In this document: piece by piece, positions 17,244 to 25,383 of the stretch | Layout of the letters: each line of letters begins with the position of its first letter | How positions within the stretch are numbered: position 1 is the stretch's first letter | Source: Colivicinus sp022776215 | Lineage (GTDB): Bacteria > Bacillota_I > Bacilli_A > Erysipelotrichales > Erysipelotrichaceae | Direction of reading: 5' to 3' | DNA: 64,000 nucleotides | NCBI GenBank assembly: GCA_022776215.1 | Contig: JALFIR010000027.1 | Location: 4,823 to 68,822, forward strand | Made by a program: the position numbers and the translations under genes | Notes under the pieces: generated by a model | What the model was told of the DNA's origin: nothing | The model's input: only the letters and a program-made list of their open reading frames with translations | The model's database searches: none

Positions 17244-17507
17244 TATAATGCTTTTCCTCATTTCATTGATCCTGAGGCTTTGGTTAAACATTTAGCTACT
17301 TTATTAAATAAGGATGGTACTTTAACTATTGCCCATGGAATGAGTAGGGAGCGTATTAATCATCATCATCATGAAGGTGTAGCTAGTTCTATATCGAATG
17401 GTTTAATAAAAGCTAGTGAATTAGCTAAGGCAATGTCTAAGTATCTTGATGTCTATGTATCTGTTGATGATGATAGGATGTATCAAGTTAGTGGAAAATT
17501 AAAGTAA
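17244..17507 (+). pseudogene. Methyltransferase C-terminal fragment (direct-repeat copy 2)
   Basis: A remnant of 88 codons corresponding to the C-terminal half of the methyltransferase at 15130-15702, lacking motif I and any ribosome site, so it cannot be an active enzyme. One extra His codon (HHHH where the parent has NHH) and scattered third-position changes distinguish it. A TTG could in principle start a 75-residue peptide at 17280. The high identity implies a recent duplication or ongoing gene conversion. Confidence 0.85.
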
Positions 17508-17530
17508 GACTACAATTGCGTAGTCTTTTC
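17507..17530. terminator. Terminator after the methyltransferase fragment
   Basis: AGACTAC and GTAGTCT pair perfectly around AATTGC, followed by TTTTC. It differs from the terminator of the intact gene, so the duplicated block ends at the stop codon. Confidence 0.75.
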
Positions 17531-17688
17531 TATTTCTTTAGTTCTTTTAAAGCTTCTTCCACATCAGAATAATGTTTAACATTAGGGTCTCTTGCGATTC
17601 TTTCAGCTTCTTTTAAAGCTTTTATTGTTTCTTTATTAAAGTTATTTTGTTCCATATAAGCATTATATTCTATTAAACTTGACGTCAT
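17530..17688 (-). CDS. RelB/DinJ-like antitoxin remnant (small ORF)
   Basis: A short minus-strand frame reads NKETIKALKEAERIARDPNV followed by KHYSDVEEALKELKK and a stop. This closely resembles the C-terminal, toxin-neutralising tail of RelB/DinJ antitoxins. Starting at the ATG at 17655 it gives 41 residues; an in-frame ATG at 17688 gives 52 but overlaps the diguanylate cyclase 3' end. The ribbon-helix-helix DNA-binding half of a normal antitoxin is absent and no toxin gene follows. Most likely a decayed or C-terminal-only antitoxin, perhaps still able to counter a RelE-type toxin elsewhere. No good ribosome site is visible. Confidence 0.45.
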   Translation of the reverse strand: MTSSLIEYNAYMEQNNFNKETIKALKEAERIARDPNVKHYSDVEEALKELKK

Positions 17689-19057
17689 AGTAATGTTTCT
17701 TCATTAGATACATTTCTTTATCGGCTTCTTTAGTTAGTTCTTCAATTGTTAAGTTTGAATAATCATCGTAGTGGGCAAAGCCAAATGAAATACTTAAACT
17801 ATCCACTCTTGTACCTGACCAATTGTTTACAGTGTCATTAAGAATGTTTATTGTAGACTCAACTTCTTCTTTATTCATATAGCCAAAGACAACAAATTCA
17901 TCACCACCGATTCTATAGGTGTTACCCTTGTCCTTGAATGCGCTTGTAATACAAACGGATGCACCACAAATTAGTTCATCTCCCGCTTCATGTCCTAATG
18001 TGTAATTGACAACCTTTAGGCCATTGATATCGATAAGGAATACCACAAAGTCGTTTGTTGGTGTATTTTTATGATTAGCGATATATTCGTTATAGGCAAA
18101 TCTGGAATAGACGCCAGTAAGAGGGTCAACTGAGATTTTTACGCTTTGTTCATATAGCTTATCACGCATCTTGATGCTTTGTATGGTGTAGAATTCATAT
18201 ATCCATTGGATGATAATGATTAGGATTCCAAATAATGATATAAAGGCAATTAGTTCTTGGGAAAGTAGGGCATTAATATCAACTTTAAAAGAATTATCAA
18301 ATGGAATATTATGAATGAACAGATTTCTAAAAATCATCTTTCTTAAATATAAGATACATAAGATTCCTATTAATAAGGCAATTATTTTAGTGATGACTAA
18401 TGACTTTGATTTTTGTTTAGGTTGTACATTATCACAGATATATTTTAAGTAATTCTTAAGATTACTTCTAACAAGTACATAATGCAGTAAAGAACATGCA
18501 AGTCCTGCTAAGAGGTATGATAACCAATCACTAAATGCAGGATAAGATAATAAGTTGGCAATTATTGTTTGACGCATTGTCGGTAAGAACATATAGAAGG
18601 CAATTACCATGAAGATTCCTTGGATAAAGGTACAAAGCATTCCGACAATAAAAATTCCTAGGTAGACATGTTTTCTTGATTTATCAAAATATATGTTGAA
18701 TATGTTAGCTGAAACGATTGCGAATAGTATTCTTGATAGGCCAAACATGATAGAGGCAAAAGGCACTCCACTTACAAAAGGTGAGAATAGTTGATCTAGT
18801 GGCGCAGTAGAATAGGTTCCTATCCACATTGAAGAAAGGGCAAAGACTAAGGCAATAGGCACACTTGCACTTATACCTAGAGTCATAGCACCTACTATTA
18901 CAAGAATATGTAGGGTAGAAGTAGAGACAACATCTAGTTCAACATAGCCTAGATATGAGAAGGCAAAAATAGCTTCTAATGCCATTAAGATTAGTATTAT
19001 TTCTCTTTGTTTACTTTTGGTCAAAGTAACCCCGTATAATTTTTCAAATCGTTTCAT
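17663..19057 (-). CDS. Membrane GGDEF diguanylate cyclase
   Basis: A 464-residue protein with about eight hydrophobic segments in residues 1-290 and a C-terminal GGDEF domain. The domain has the DPLTGVYSRF opening, the metal-binding IDINGLKVVN loop and an intact active-site GGDEF within RIGGDEFVVF, so it should make cyclic di-GMP from two GTP. An RxxD inhibitory site ahead of GGDEF is not obvious. AAGGAAAAT lies before the ATG. The membrane part is a likely sensor of unknown ligand. No EAL or HD-GYP partner or PilZ effector is in the window. Confidence 0.88.
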   Translation of the reverse strand: MKRFEKLYGVTLTKSKQREIILILMALEAIFAFSYLGYVELDVVSTSTLHILVIVGAMTLGISASVPIALVFALSSMWIGTYSTAPLDQLFSPFVSGVPFASIMFGLSRILFAIVSANIFNIYFDKSRKHVYLGIFIVGMLCTFIQGIFMVIAFYMFLPTMRQTIIANLLSYPAFSDWLSYLLAGLACSLLHYVLVRSNLKNYLKYICDNVQPKQKSKSLVITKIIALLIGILCILYLRKMIFRNLFIHNIPFDNSFKVDINALLSQELIAFISLFGILIIIIQWIYEFYTIQSIKMRDKLYEQSVKISVDPLTGVYSRFAYNEYIANHKNTPTNDFVVFLIDINGLKVVNYTLGHEAGDELICGASVCITSAFKDKGNTYRIGGDEFVVFGYMNKEEVESTINILNDTVNNWSGTRVDSLSISFGFAHYDDYSNLTIEELTKEADKEMYLMKKHYYDVKFNRI

Positions 19058-19140
19058 ATTAATTTTCCTTTTTTATAATTTTAACATTTTTAACCATGTT
19101 AGAAGTTTTTAGAAATTAATATAAACAAGATTATGATAAT

Positions 19141-20445
19141 TTAGATTATCATAAATTTTCTAAACACAACTTTATATATTATTATTCCTAAAACATTAGA
19201 AATGATACATGCCCACGTTAGAAACAAAGGACCAAAACTTGGTGTAAACACAAAAGATAAAATAATACGTGTTGCTAATACGATAGTAGAAATAAACGCT
19301 AAACTCTTCATCTTTTGGTGGCCCTTAAAATAAGAATCAAAACTATTCTTATAGAAGATTGCGAAATAATTCAAGATAAGAATTAGGAAAGCTTTATCTG
19401 CATAGACAAAGCTTTCTAGGGTCGTATCTTTAATGTATAAAGATACGAGTGGCTTATTAAATATAAGAGTTAATAAAGAAGAAAGGATACAAATCAAAGT
19501 GCCAAAGAATAATATAGACTTAAAACCAGCATCAACTCTATCATGCTTATTGGCACCGATATTTTGAGCACAGAAAGATTCATAGGCATTACAAATACCA
19601 ACAAGAGGACATAATAAGAGATTGTTTAAGGTGAAGGCTACATTATAACCATTGATTATTTCTACACCATAGCCATTGACTAATATTTGTAAGAAGAAGG
19701 AACCAAAGGAATATACACTTTGAGATATAGTAGATGGAATCATCATGGTGATGCCACTTTTTAGATAATTAAAAGAGAAATGAGCTTTTAGCTTGTAAGA
19801 GTTAATTAATTTATTAGCTTTATAGTACATAAAGATAGCACTTAATAAGACTGAAATTAGAGAAGCTAGGGCAGCACCAAGAACACCTTTATCAAATATA
19901 GCTACGACGATATAGTCAAGGATTAGATTTAATACTTGGAAGATTATACAAAGAATCATTGGTGTTTTAGAATCACCATAGCCATTTAAGATGCCTTGGT
20001 TAACTGTTATAATACCTACTGGAATAAAGTTGAGGGCATAGACAATTAGGACAATAATTGAATCATTTAATAAATATTTTGGGATATGAATTAGTTCTAA
20101 TAATTGTTTAGCGAAAAGACAATATAGTAGTGCAATGATAGTGGAATATACAAAGAAGACAATATTAAAAGTTCTTTTGGCATCGCTTAGCCCTTGTTTA
20201 TTTTCTTCACCAAACATCTTGGCAAAGACTACATTAGAGACAATGGCACCACCTTGTACTAGACAGTATCCTAACATTGTTAGGGTTGAGATATTAGATA
20301 GGATGGCAAATTCATTGCCACCTGAAAATCTAGAGACAATGATTGAGTCTATTAGGGTATATAGTTGGTTTAATAGTTGCAAGACTATTAAAGGTAAGGA
20401 GAATTTTAATAAGATTTTGTTTATGCTTCCGTTAGTTAAATTCAT
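19141..20445 (-). CDS. MATE family efflux transporter
   Basis: A 434-residue protein with twelve hydrophobic segments in two related halves. MatE hallmarks include the opening TNGSINKILLKFSLPLIVLQLLN, the SRFSGGNEFA motif after TM1-2 and the FGEENKQG loop. It probably exports drugs or metabolites by Na+ or H+ antiport; substrate unknown. On the minus strand a TATAAT ends 7 nt before the ATG and no Shine-Dalgarno is present, so the message may be leaderless. It is divergent from the symporter gene at 20502 with only 56 bp between. Confidence 0.9.
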   Translation of the reverse strand: MNLTNGSINKILLKFSLPLIVLQLLNQLYTLIDSIIVSRFSGGNEFAILSNISTLTMLGYCLVQGGAIVSNVVFAKMFGEENKQGLSDAKRTFNIVFFVYSTIIALLYCLFAKQLLELIHIPKYLLNDSIIVLIVYALNFIPVGIITVNQGILNGYGDSKTPMILCIIFQVLNLILDYIVVAIFDKGVLGAALASLISVLLSAIFMYYKANKLINSYKLKAHFSFNYLKSGITMMIPSTISQSVYSFGSFFLQILVNGYGVEIINGYNVAFTLNNLLLCPLVGICNAYESFCAQNIGANKHDRVDAGFKSILFFGTLICILSSLLTLIFNKPLVSLYIKDTTLESFVYADKAFLILILNYFAIFYKNSFDSYFKGHQKMKSLAFISTIVLATRIILSFVFTPSFGPLFLTWACIISNVLGIIIYKVVFRKFMII

Positions 20446-20501
20446 AGGAATAATTATACTTCTCAGGATATATAATTTAACTAGTAATAGAGGAAAATAT
20501 T

Positions 20502-21956
20502 ATGGATAAACAGACAAAGAAGAATCTTCTAATGTATCCTTTGGGGACTGTTGGAAGAGATATGATGTATGCACTATTTAATAGTTATCTTTTAACTTAT
20601 ACGATGTATACAAGATCTTTAACTAATGCACAGTTAAGTGCTATTACTATTATTATGGTTGCAGCTAGAGTATTCGATGCGCTTAATGATCCAATTATGG
20701 GTAATTTGATAGAAAGAACAAGGAGCAAGTATGGTAAGTTTAAGCCTTGGTTACTTGGCGGTATCTTGTCTACTTCTGTTGTGGTGTATGTGATTTTTAA
20801 TTCTAAATTAGAAGGTTGGGCCTTTATTGTAGAGTTTGGAATTTGTTACTTCTTATATTCAATAACATTTACGATGCATGATATTTCTTATTGGGGCATG
20901 ATACCTGCCTTATCAAGCGATGGGGCAATGAGAGATACTTATACTTCTCGTGCTACTTTGTTTGGCGGCATTGGTAATACCTTGGCTCAAATATTAATAC
21001 CGATGCTTACAGCTGGTGCTTTGGCACTAGGCGGTTCTTCTAGAAATGCCTATGGCATTATCGCTATTGTTATATGTATATTAGGACCTTTGTTCTTGTT
21101 GTTTACATTATTTGGAGTGAAGGAAAGAAGAGAGGATAACAAGAAAGTACCACCTTTGTCTTTTAAGAAGATAATTAGTACTTTTGTGAATAATGATCAA
21201 TTGTTGTGGATTACTTTTATTTTTCTTCTTCAACAAATAGGTATTAATATTGTCCTTAATGGTATTGGCAATAATTATATCTATTTTGAGTTTGGCTATA
21301 AGGGATCATTGTATTCTTTATTTACAACGGTCGGTATGGCAGCTACTGCTTTCTTGATGATTTTCTATCCTTTATTGTCTAAGAAGTTAAGTAGAAATAA
21401 GATGGTTAGTGTTGCCTTGTATATTGGTATAGTAGGTTATTTGATTCATATATTATGTGGTTTGTTTATGGTGACAAGTCAGGTTAAATTTATGATGATT
21501 ACTTTAGGATTTATGTTATCGAATTTTGCCCAATATGGTTTGTATCTAATTATGATGATTTCGATTATTAATACGGTTGAATATAATGAGCTTAAGACTG
21601 GTAATCGTGATGAGGCTATTATTTCTTCGGTTAGACCTTTTATCACAAAGTTGGCAAGTGCTTTGGTTGTAGTAATTACTACTTTAACTTATATGGCAGT
21701 AAATGCGACTAGTTTCACTAATCAGATTTCTTCTCTTGAACAACAGGCAACACAGGGTTTGATTGATGATGTAACAAAGTCAAAAATGATTGAGACTATT
21801 ATTAAAAGCACTACTTCCTTACAAAGAAATGGTTTATTGATTGCGATGACGATTATTCCTTGTATCTTTATGATTCTTTCTTGTGTTTTGTATAAGAAGA
21901 AATATATTCTTACTGAAGATAAGTATAAAGAGATTTGTGAACAGTTGGGTGAATAG
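20502..21956 (+). CDS. GPH-family sugar:cation symporter (MFS)
   Basis: A 484-residue transporter with twelve transmembrane segments. It carries the glycoside-pentoside-hexuronide family signature in the first half, ARVFDALNDPIMGNLIERTR followed by YGKFKPWLL, including the DALNDP cation/sugar-site motif. It likely imports a glycoside with Na+ or H+. AGAGGAAAAT lies upstream of the ATG. No glycosidase gene is adjacent, so the sugar cannot be guessed. Confidence 0.9.
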   Translation: MDKQTKKNLLMYPLGTVGRDMMYALFNSYLLTYTMYTRSLTNAQLSAITIIMVAARVFDALNDPIMGNLIERTRSKYGKFKPWLLGGILSTSVVVYVIFNSKLEGWAFIVEFGICYFLYSITFTMHDISYWGMIPALSSDGAMRDTYTSRATLFGGIGNTLAQILIPMLTAGALALGGSSRNAYGIIAIVICILGPLFLLFTLFGVKERREDNKKVPPLSFKKIISTFVNNDQLLWITFIFLLQQIGINIVLNGIGNNYIYFEFGYKGSLYSLFTTVGMAATAFLMIFYPLLSKKLSRNKMVSVALYIGIVGYLIHILCGLFMVTSQVKFMMITLGFMLSNFAQYGLYLIMMISIINTVEYNELKTGNRDEAIISSVRPFITKLASALVVVITTLTYMAVNATSFTNQISSLEQQATQGLIDDVTKSKMIETIIKSTTSLQRNGLLIAMTIIPCIFMILSCVLYKKKYILTEDKYKEICEQLGE

Positions 21957-22073
21957 AGATGTCTAATTTGTGCATAGCTCTTTTAAGACAAAGAAAAGTA
22001 TGAAAACAATTGTCTAATTAATATTCATTCAAAAACGGATTCATATTTATATGCAAAAAAATGAGGAAATGAA

Positions 22074-22286
22074 ATGAAAGATATATCTAAATTACAAGAA
22101 GGTCAAAAGATTAAGCTCATATTTACTGACGATTATACGATAGAGGGAACTGTTCGTTTTATTGAAGAAGATGAAGAGTATGACTATGAGTGGACGGTAT
22201 ATCTTGGCTTGGAGGACCAGGAAGAAGGCTTTTTCGCTCACCAAAGTGAAATCAAAGATATTGTGGTCTTAGATCAAAAGGTTTAA
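22074..22286 (+). CDS. Small acidic protein, SH3/LSM-like
   Basis: A 70-residue highly acidic protein whose alternating pattern (GQKIKLIF, YTIEGTVRFI, WTVYLGLED, AHQSEIKDIVVL) suggests a small five-stranded beta barrel. GAGGAAATGAA lies ahead of the ATG. I do not recognise a named family. It is flanked by AT-rich spacers of about 115 and 165 bp and looks monocistronic. Confidence 0.65.
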   Translation: MKDISKLQEGQKIKLIFTDDYTIEGTVRFIEEDEEYDYEWTVYLGLEDQEEGFFAHQSEIKDIVVLDQKV

Positions 22287-22450
22287 ACAAAGATAGAAAC
22301 GGATAATGTATATCAAATGACAATATGAATTTTGGCTTTTTAAAATAACAAATTCTGTGTGAGTTATGCTAAATGAAAGTCGATATATAAAACAAATACT
22401 AAACTAGGTTAAAGAAAATTTGTGATGAATTCGATATATCATAGATACTA

Positions 22451-24199
22451 ATGAAGGGTGTCAGTTTAGAGATATTTAAGAATGAAGAATTATTGAGCAT
22501 AGCGATATGCTCATTTCTTGTGCTTATTTGTTTCTATTTAATTTATAGAAAGCATAAGAATAAAGAGTTGTTGTGTCTAGGAAGTATTGTGGTGATATAT
22601 GGAATCATTTCAATTTGGAATCTAGGTTCTTTTGAAATGCCTATAAGTACTTGGCAACCTGCCACTGATAATCAATCATTTATTCTTGAGTTGAGTCAGA
22701 GTGAGTTTGAACAGATTAATATCATCTATGGTGAGGGTGACAATAATAGTCTTGTTGGTGAGCATGAATATCAATTAGGAGTGAATGGTATTGTCCTTGA
22801 GGGTTCTAATGATTTAAGCATTTGGGATAATATTGTTACTTTAGATGAAGGACTAATTTATGAGTATCAAAGTATTAAAGGCTGTTTTAACTATAAATAT
22901 ATCAGGATAAATAGTAGTAGTAAGTTAAATACGATAACCGAGATAGCTTTTTATAATAAAGAGAGTATTGTAGGAACTAAGGTCTATGAAGATGAGTATG
23001 GTGGTAAGTATCCAGCTTCATTGGTAATTGATGAACAGGAAATGATTGAGATTGATCCTATTTATTATGATGAGTTCTTTTTTGATGAAGTCTATCATGT
23101 TAGAAACGCAAAAGAAGTGGCAGATGGCCAGTATATGTATGCCAACACTCATCCATTACTTGGAACTAATATTATCGCTTTGTTTATTAAATTGTTTGGA
23201 TTTAGTCCCTTTGTATATAGATTACCAGGAGTCTTGTTTGGTATCTTTATCGTAATAGCTATTTACTATATTTGTAAGAAATTATTTGATGATATATATT
23301 TATCTTGCGTTGGTGCTATCTTGTGTGCTGGTGATTTCATGCACCTAACAACTAGTAGAATTGGTACGCTTGAGCCCTTTAGCATTTTCTTTATTATTAT
23401 GATGTATTACTTTATGGTGAAATATTATAAAGAAGATAATTATAAGAAAGAACTAATCAATTTATTATTATCGGGTATCTTTATGGGCTTTGCGATAAGT
23501 GTTAAGTGGAATGCATGTTACTCGGCAGTTGGCTTGGCTTTTATCTTGTTTAGAAAATTGTTTGAGAAGAAAGAAATGATAATCAAGACATTACTTTGGT
23601 GCTTATTATTCTTTTTGTTAAATCCGCTTTTGATTTATTGCTTATGTTATTTACCGGATAAAGTATGGAAAGATGATGTTTTCTCTATTAAGAATGTTTT
23701 TGAGCATAATCTTATGATGTTTAAGTATCATCATGAATTAAATGCTAGTCACCCTTTTGAAGCCAGATGGTATGAATGGTTATTGGACTTAAGACCAATT
23801 TGGTACTATGGCAATATCAATGATGGAGTGTCTAATACCATAGCTTGTTTCTCTAATCCCTTATTAACATGGTTTGGTTTACCTTGTATTGTTTATACTT
23901 TATTTAATATTAAGGATAAGAGAGCTTTTGTGATAATTATGGGCTATGTTTCATCACTACTACCTTGGATCTTTATTTCTAGAACTACCTTTGCCTATCA
24001 TTTTTATCCAACCAGTATTTTTACAATATTAGTAATTGTCTATACTTTTAGTAAGTTAGGGAATAGAAAGGTAATTAATACTTTTATCTTTGTTTATCTA
24101 TTGATTTTTATTGTTTATTTACCTATATGTACAGGTTTTGGGACAACAAAGGAATATATTAATTTGTTGGAAGTATTGCCTAAGTGGTATTTTGGTTGA
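22451..24199 (+). CDS. PMT-type (GT39) membrane glycosyltransferase with discoidin-like N-terminal domain
   Basis: The 582-residue protein has one TM pair at the N-terminus, a soluble segment at about residues 60-190 that reads like an F5/8-type (discoidin) beta sandwich, then the GT39 part. The latter shows the DE motif in YYDEFFFDEVYH, the THPLLG motif after TM, SRIGTLEPF, and GFAISVKWNA, all typical of protein O-mannosyltransferase-like enzymes using a lipid-linked sugar. The substrate may be a surface protein or glycan. No Shine-Dalgarno is evident. Neighbouring genes are not sugar-related. Confidence 0.83.
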   Translation: MKGVSLEIFKNEELLSIAICSFLVLICFYLIYRKHKNKELLCLGSIVVIYGIISIWNLGSFEMPISTWQPATDNQSFILELSQSEFEQINIIYGEGDNNSLVGEHEYQLGVNGIVLEGSNDLSIWDNIVTLDEGLIYEYQSIKGCFNYKYIRINSSSKLNTITEIAFYNKESIVGTKVYEDEYGGKYPASLVIDEQEMIEIDPIYYDEFFFDEVYHVRNAKEVADGQYMYANTHPLLGTNIIALFIKLFGFSPFVYRLPGVLFGIFIVIAIYYICKKLFDDIYLSCVGAILCAGDFMHLTTSRIGTLEPFSIFFIIMMYYFMVKYYKEDNYKKELINLLLSGIFMGFAISVKWNACYSAVGLAFILFRKLFEKKEMIIKTLLWCLLFFLLNPLLIYCLCYLPDKVWKDDVFSIKNVFEHNLMMFKYHHELNASHPFEARWYEWLLDLRPIWYYGNINDGVSNTIACFSNPLLTWFGLPCIVYTLFNIKDKRAFVIIMGYVSSLLPWIFISRTTFAYHFYPTSIFTILVIVYTFSKLGNRKVINTFIFVYLLIFIVYLPICTGFGTTKEYINLLEVLPKWYFG

Positions 24200-24207
24200 T
24201 TTTAATT

Positions 24208-24233
24208 TATAATACAGTTATCGAAAGCTAACT
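24208..24233 (+). promoter_or_regulatory. Promoter -10 and overlapping inverted-repeat operator of the metal locus
   Basis: TATAAT (24208-24213) is followed directly by AGTTA-N8-TAACT (24216-24233), which covers the expected transcription start and ends 12 nt before the ZIP transporter ATG. The repeat resembles the TTAAC/GTTAA half-sites used by some zinc repressors of the MarR type; the binding protein is not identified. Confidence 0.45.
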
Positions 24234-24245
24234 AGGAGAAGAATT

Positions 24246-25028
24246 ATGAGTAATTATATATATCAATTGGTAGTAGGCTTACTATTGCCATTAGTAGGTA
24301 CAACACTAGGTTGTAGTATGATCTTTGTCTTAAAGAAAGATATGGATAAAAAGGTAGAGAAGGTATTGTTAGGTTTTGCCTCTGGTGTGATGATTGCGGC
24401 CTCTGTTTGGTCCTTATTAATACCGTCTATTGATATGGCTAGTGGTATTAAATGGATCCCTGCTGCTGTTGGCTTTATGGTTGGTATCTTATTTTTGTTG
24501 TTGTTGGATACAGTTATTCCTCATTTACATTTAAATAATGATAAGCCTGAAGGTTTGCCTTCTAAGTTAAATAAATCATTTATGTTGGTACTAGCGGTTA
24601 CCCTTCATAATATTCCAGAAGGAATGGCGGTTGGTGTAGTGTTGGCGGCAATGCTTAAAGGTAATGAGGTTGTAACTCCTGCTGCTGCCCTTACTTTAGC
24701 AATGGGCATTGCGATACAGAATTTTCCAGAAGGAGCCATTGTATCAGCACCTTTAAATAGTGAAGGGATGTCTAAGAAAAAGTCATTTTTATATGGTGCT
24801 ATGTCAGGTGTTGTAGAACCAATTGGTGCTATCTTAACTATTCTATCAACTTCATTGATTACACCATTATTACCTTATATGCTATCTTTTGCGGCTGGGG
24901 CAATGATTTATGTAGTTGTTGAAGAATTGATTCCTGAAGCACAGGCAGGTGAGCATTCTAATGTTGGTACAATAGCTACAGCTATTGGCTTTGTCTTGAT
25001 GATGGTTTTAGACGTGGCTTTAGGATAA
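24246..25028 (+). CDS. ZIP-family divalent metal permease (ZupT-like)
   Basis: A 260-residue transporter with eight TM segments. The metal-site motifs are HNIPEGMAVG in TM4 and QNFPEGAIVS in TM5, the usual ZIP binuclear centre (the second has Asn rather than His before FPEG, as in ZupT proteins). It takes up Zn2+ and possibly Fe2+ or Mn2+ without ATP. AGGAG precedes the ATG. It heads a gene group that continues with a ZnuABC system. Confidence 0.92.
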   Translation: MSNYIYQLVVGLLLPLVGTTLGCSMIFVLKKDMDKKVEKVLLGFASGVMIAASVWSLLIPSIDMASGIKWIPAAVGFMVGILFLLLLDTVIPHLHLNNDKPEGLPSKLNKSFMLVLAVTLHNIPEGMAVGVVLAAMLKGNEVVTPAAALTLAMGIAIQNFPEGAIVSAPLNSEGMSKKKSFLYGAMSGVVEPIGAILTILSTSLITPLLPYMLSFAAGAMIYVVVEELIPEAQAGEHSNVGTIATAIGFVLMMVLDVALG

Positions 25029-25037
25029 AATATAGAA

Positions 25038-25331
25038 ATGATGGATAGAAGAAAGATTTATAGATTATTGAGTACAATTACAATGTTGTTTGTAATTCTT
25101 TATTCCATCTTTTTTGTGGCAATTAAAACAAGTCATGAATGTATTGGTGAAGAGTGTCAAACTTGTTACCAAATTGAACTTTGTGTAAAGTCTTTAAAGA
25201 CTATGCCACTTGTGATAGTTATTGTTGCTGGTGTAGTTGTTAAATATATTTTATCCAGGGATGAGTATCCTTGTTTATGTAGTGTTGAGGGTAGTACTTT
25301 AACATCTTTAAAGATAAAACTTCTAAGTTGA
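25038..25331 (+). CDS. Small membrane protein with paired cysteines in zinc locus
   Basis: The 97-residue product has two TM segments (residues about 9-30 and 55-72). Between them lies an extracytoplasmic loop with His and four Cys (HECIGEECQTC ... ELC), and the C-terminal tail has CLC. The family is not one I can name. It is 9 bp after the ZIP gene and before znuA, so a role in metal handling at the membrane is plausible. A weak GAAAT is the only ribosome-site candidate. Confidence 0.65.
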   Translation: MMDRRKIYRLLSTITMLFVILYSIFFVAIKTSHECIGEECQTCYQIELCVKSLKTMPLVIVIVAGVVVKYILSRDEYPCLCSVEGSTLTSLKIKLLS

Positions 25332-25383
25332 TATTTATTATATATGGATTAAATAAATATTGATTTGGAGGTAAAAAAGATTA

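Noticed and set aside
17280..17507. A functional 75-residue protein starting at TTG
   Set aside because: It is a near-copy of the C-terminal end of the methyltransferase without motif I or a ribosome site; treated as a pseudogene.
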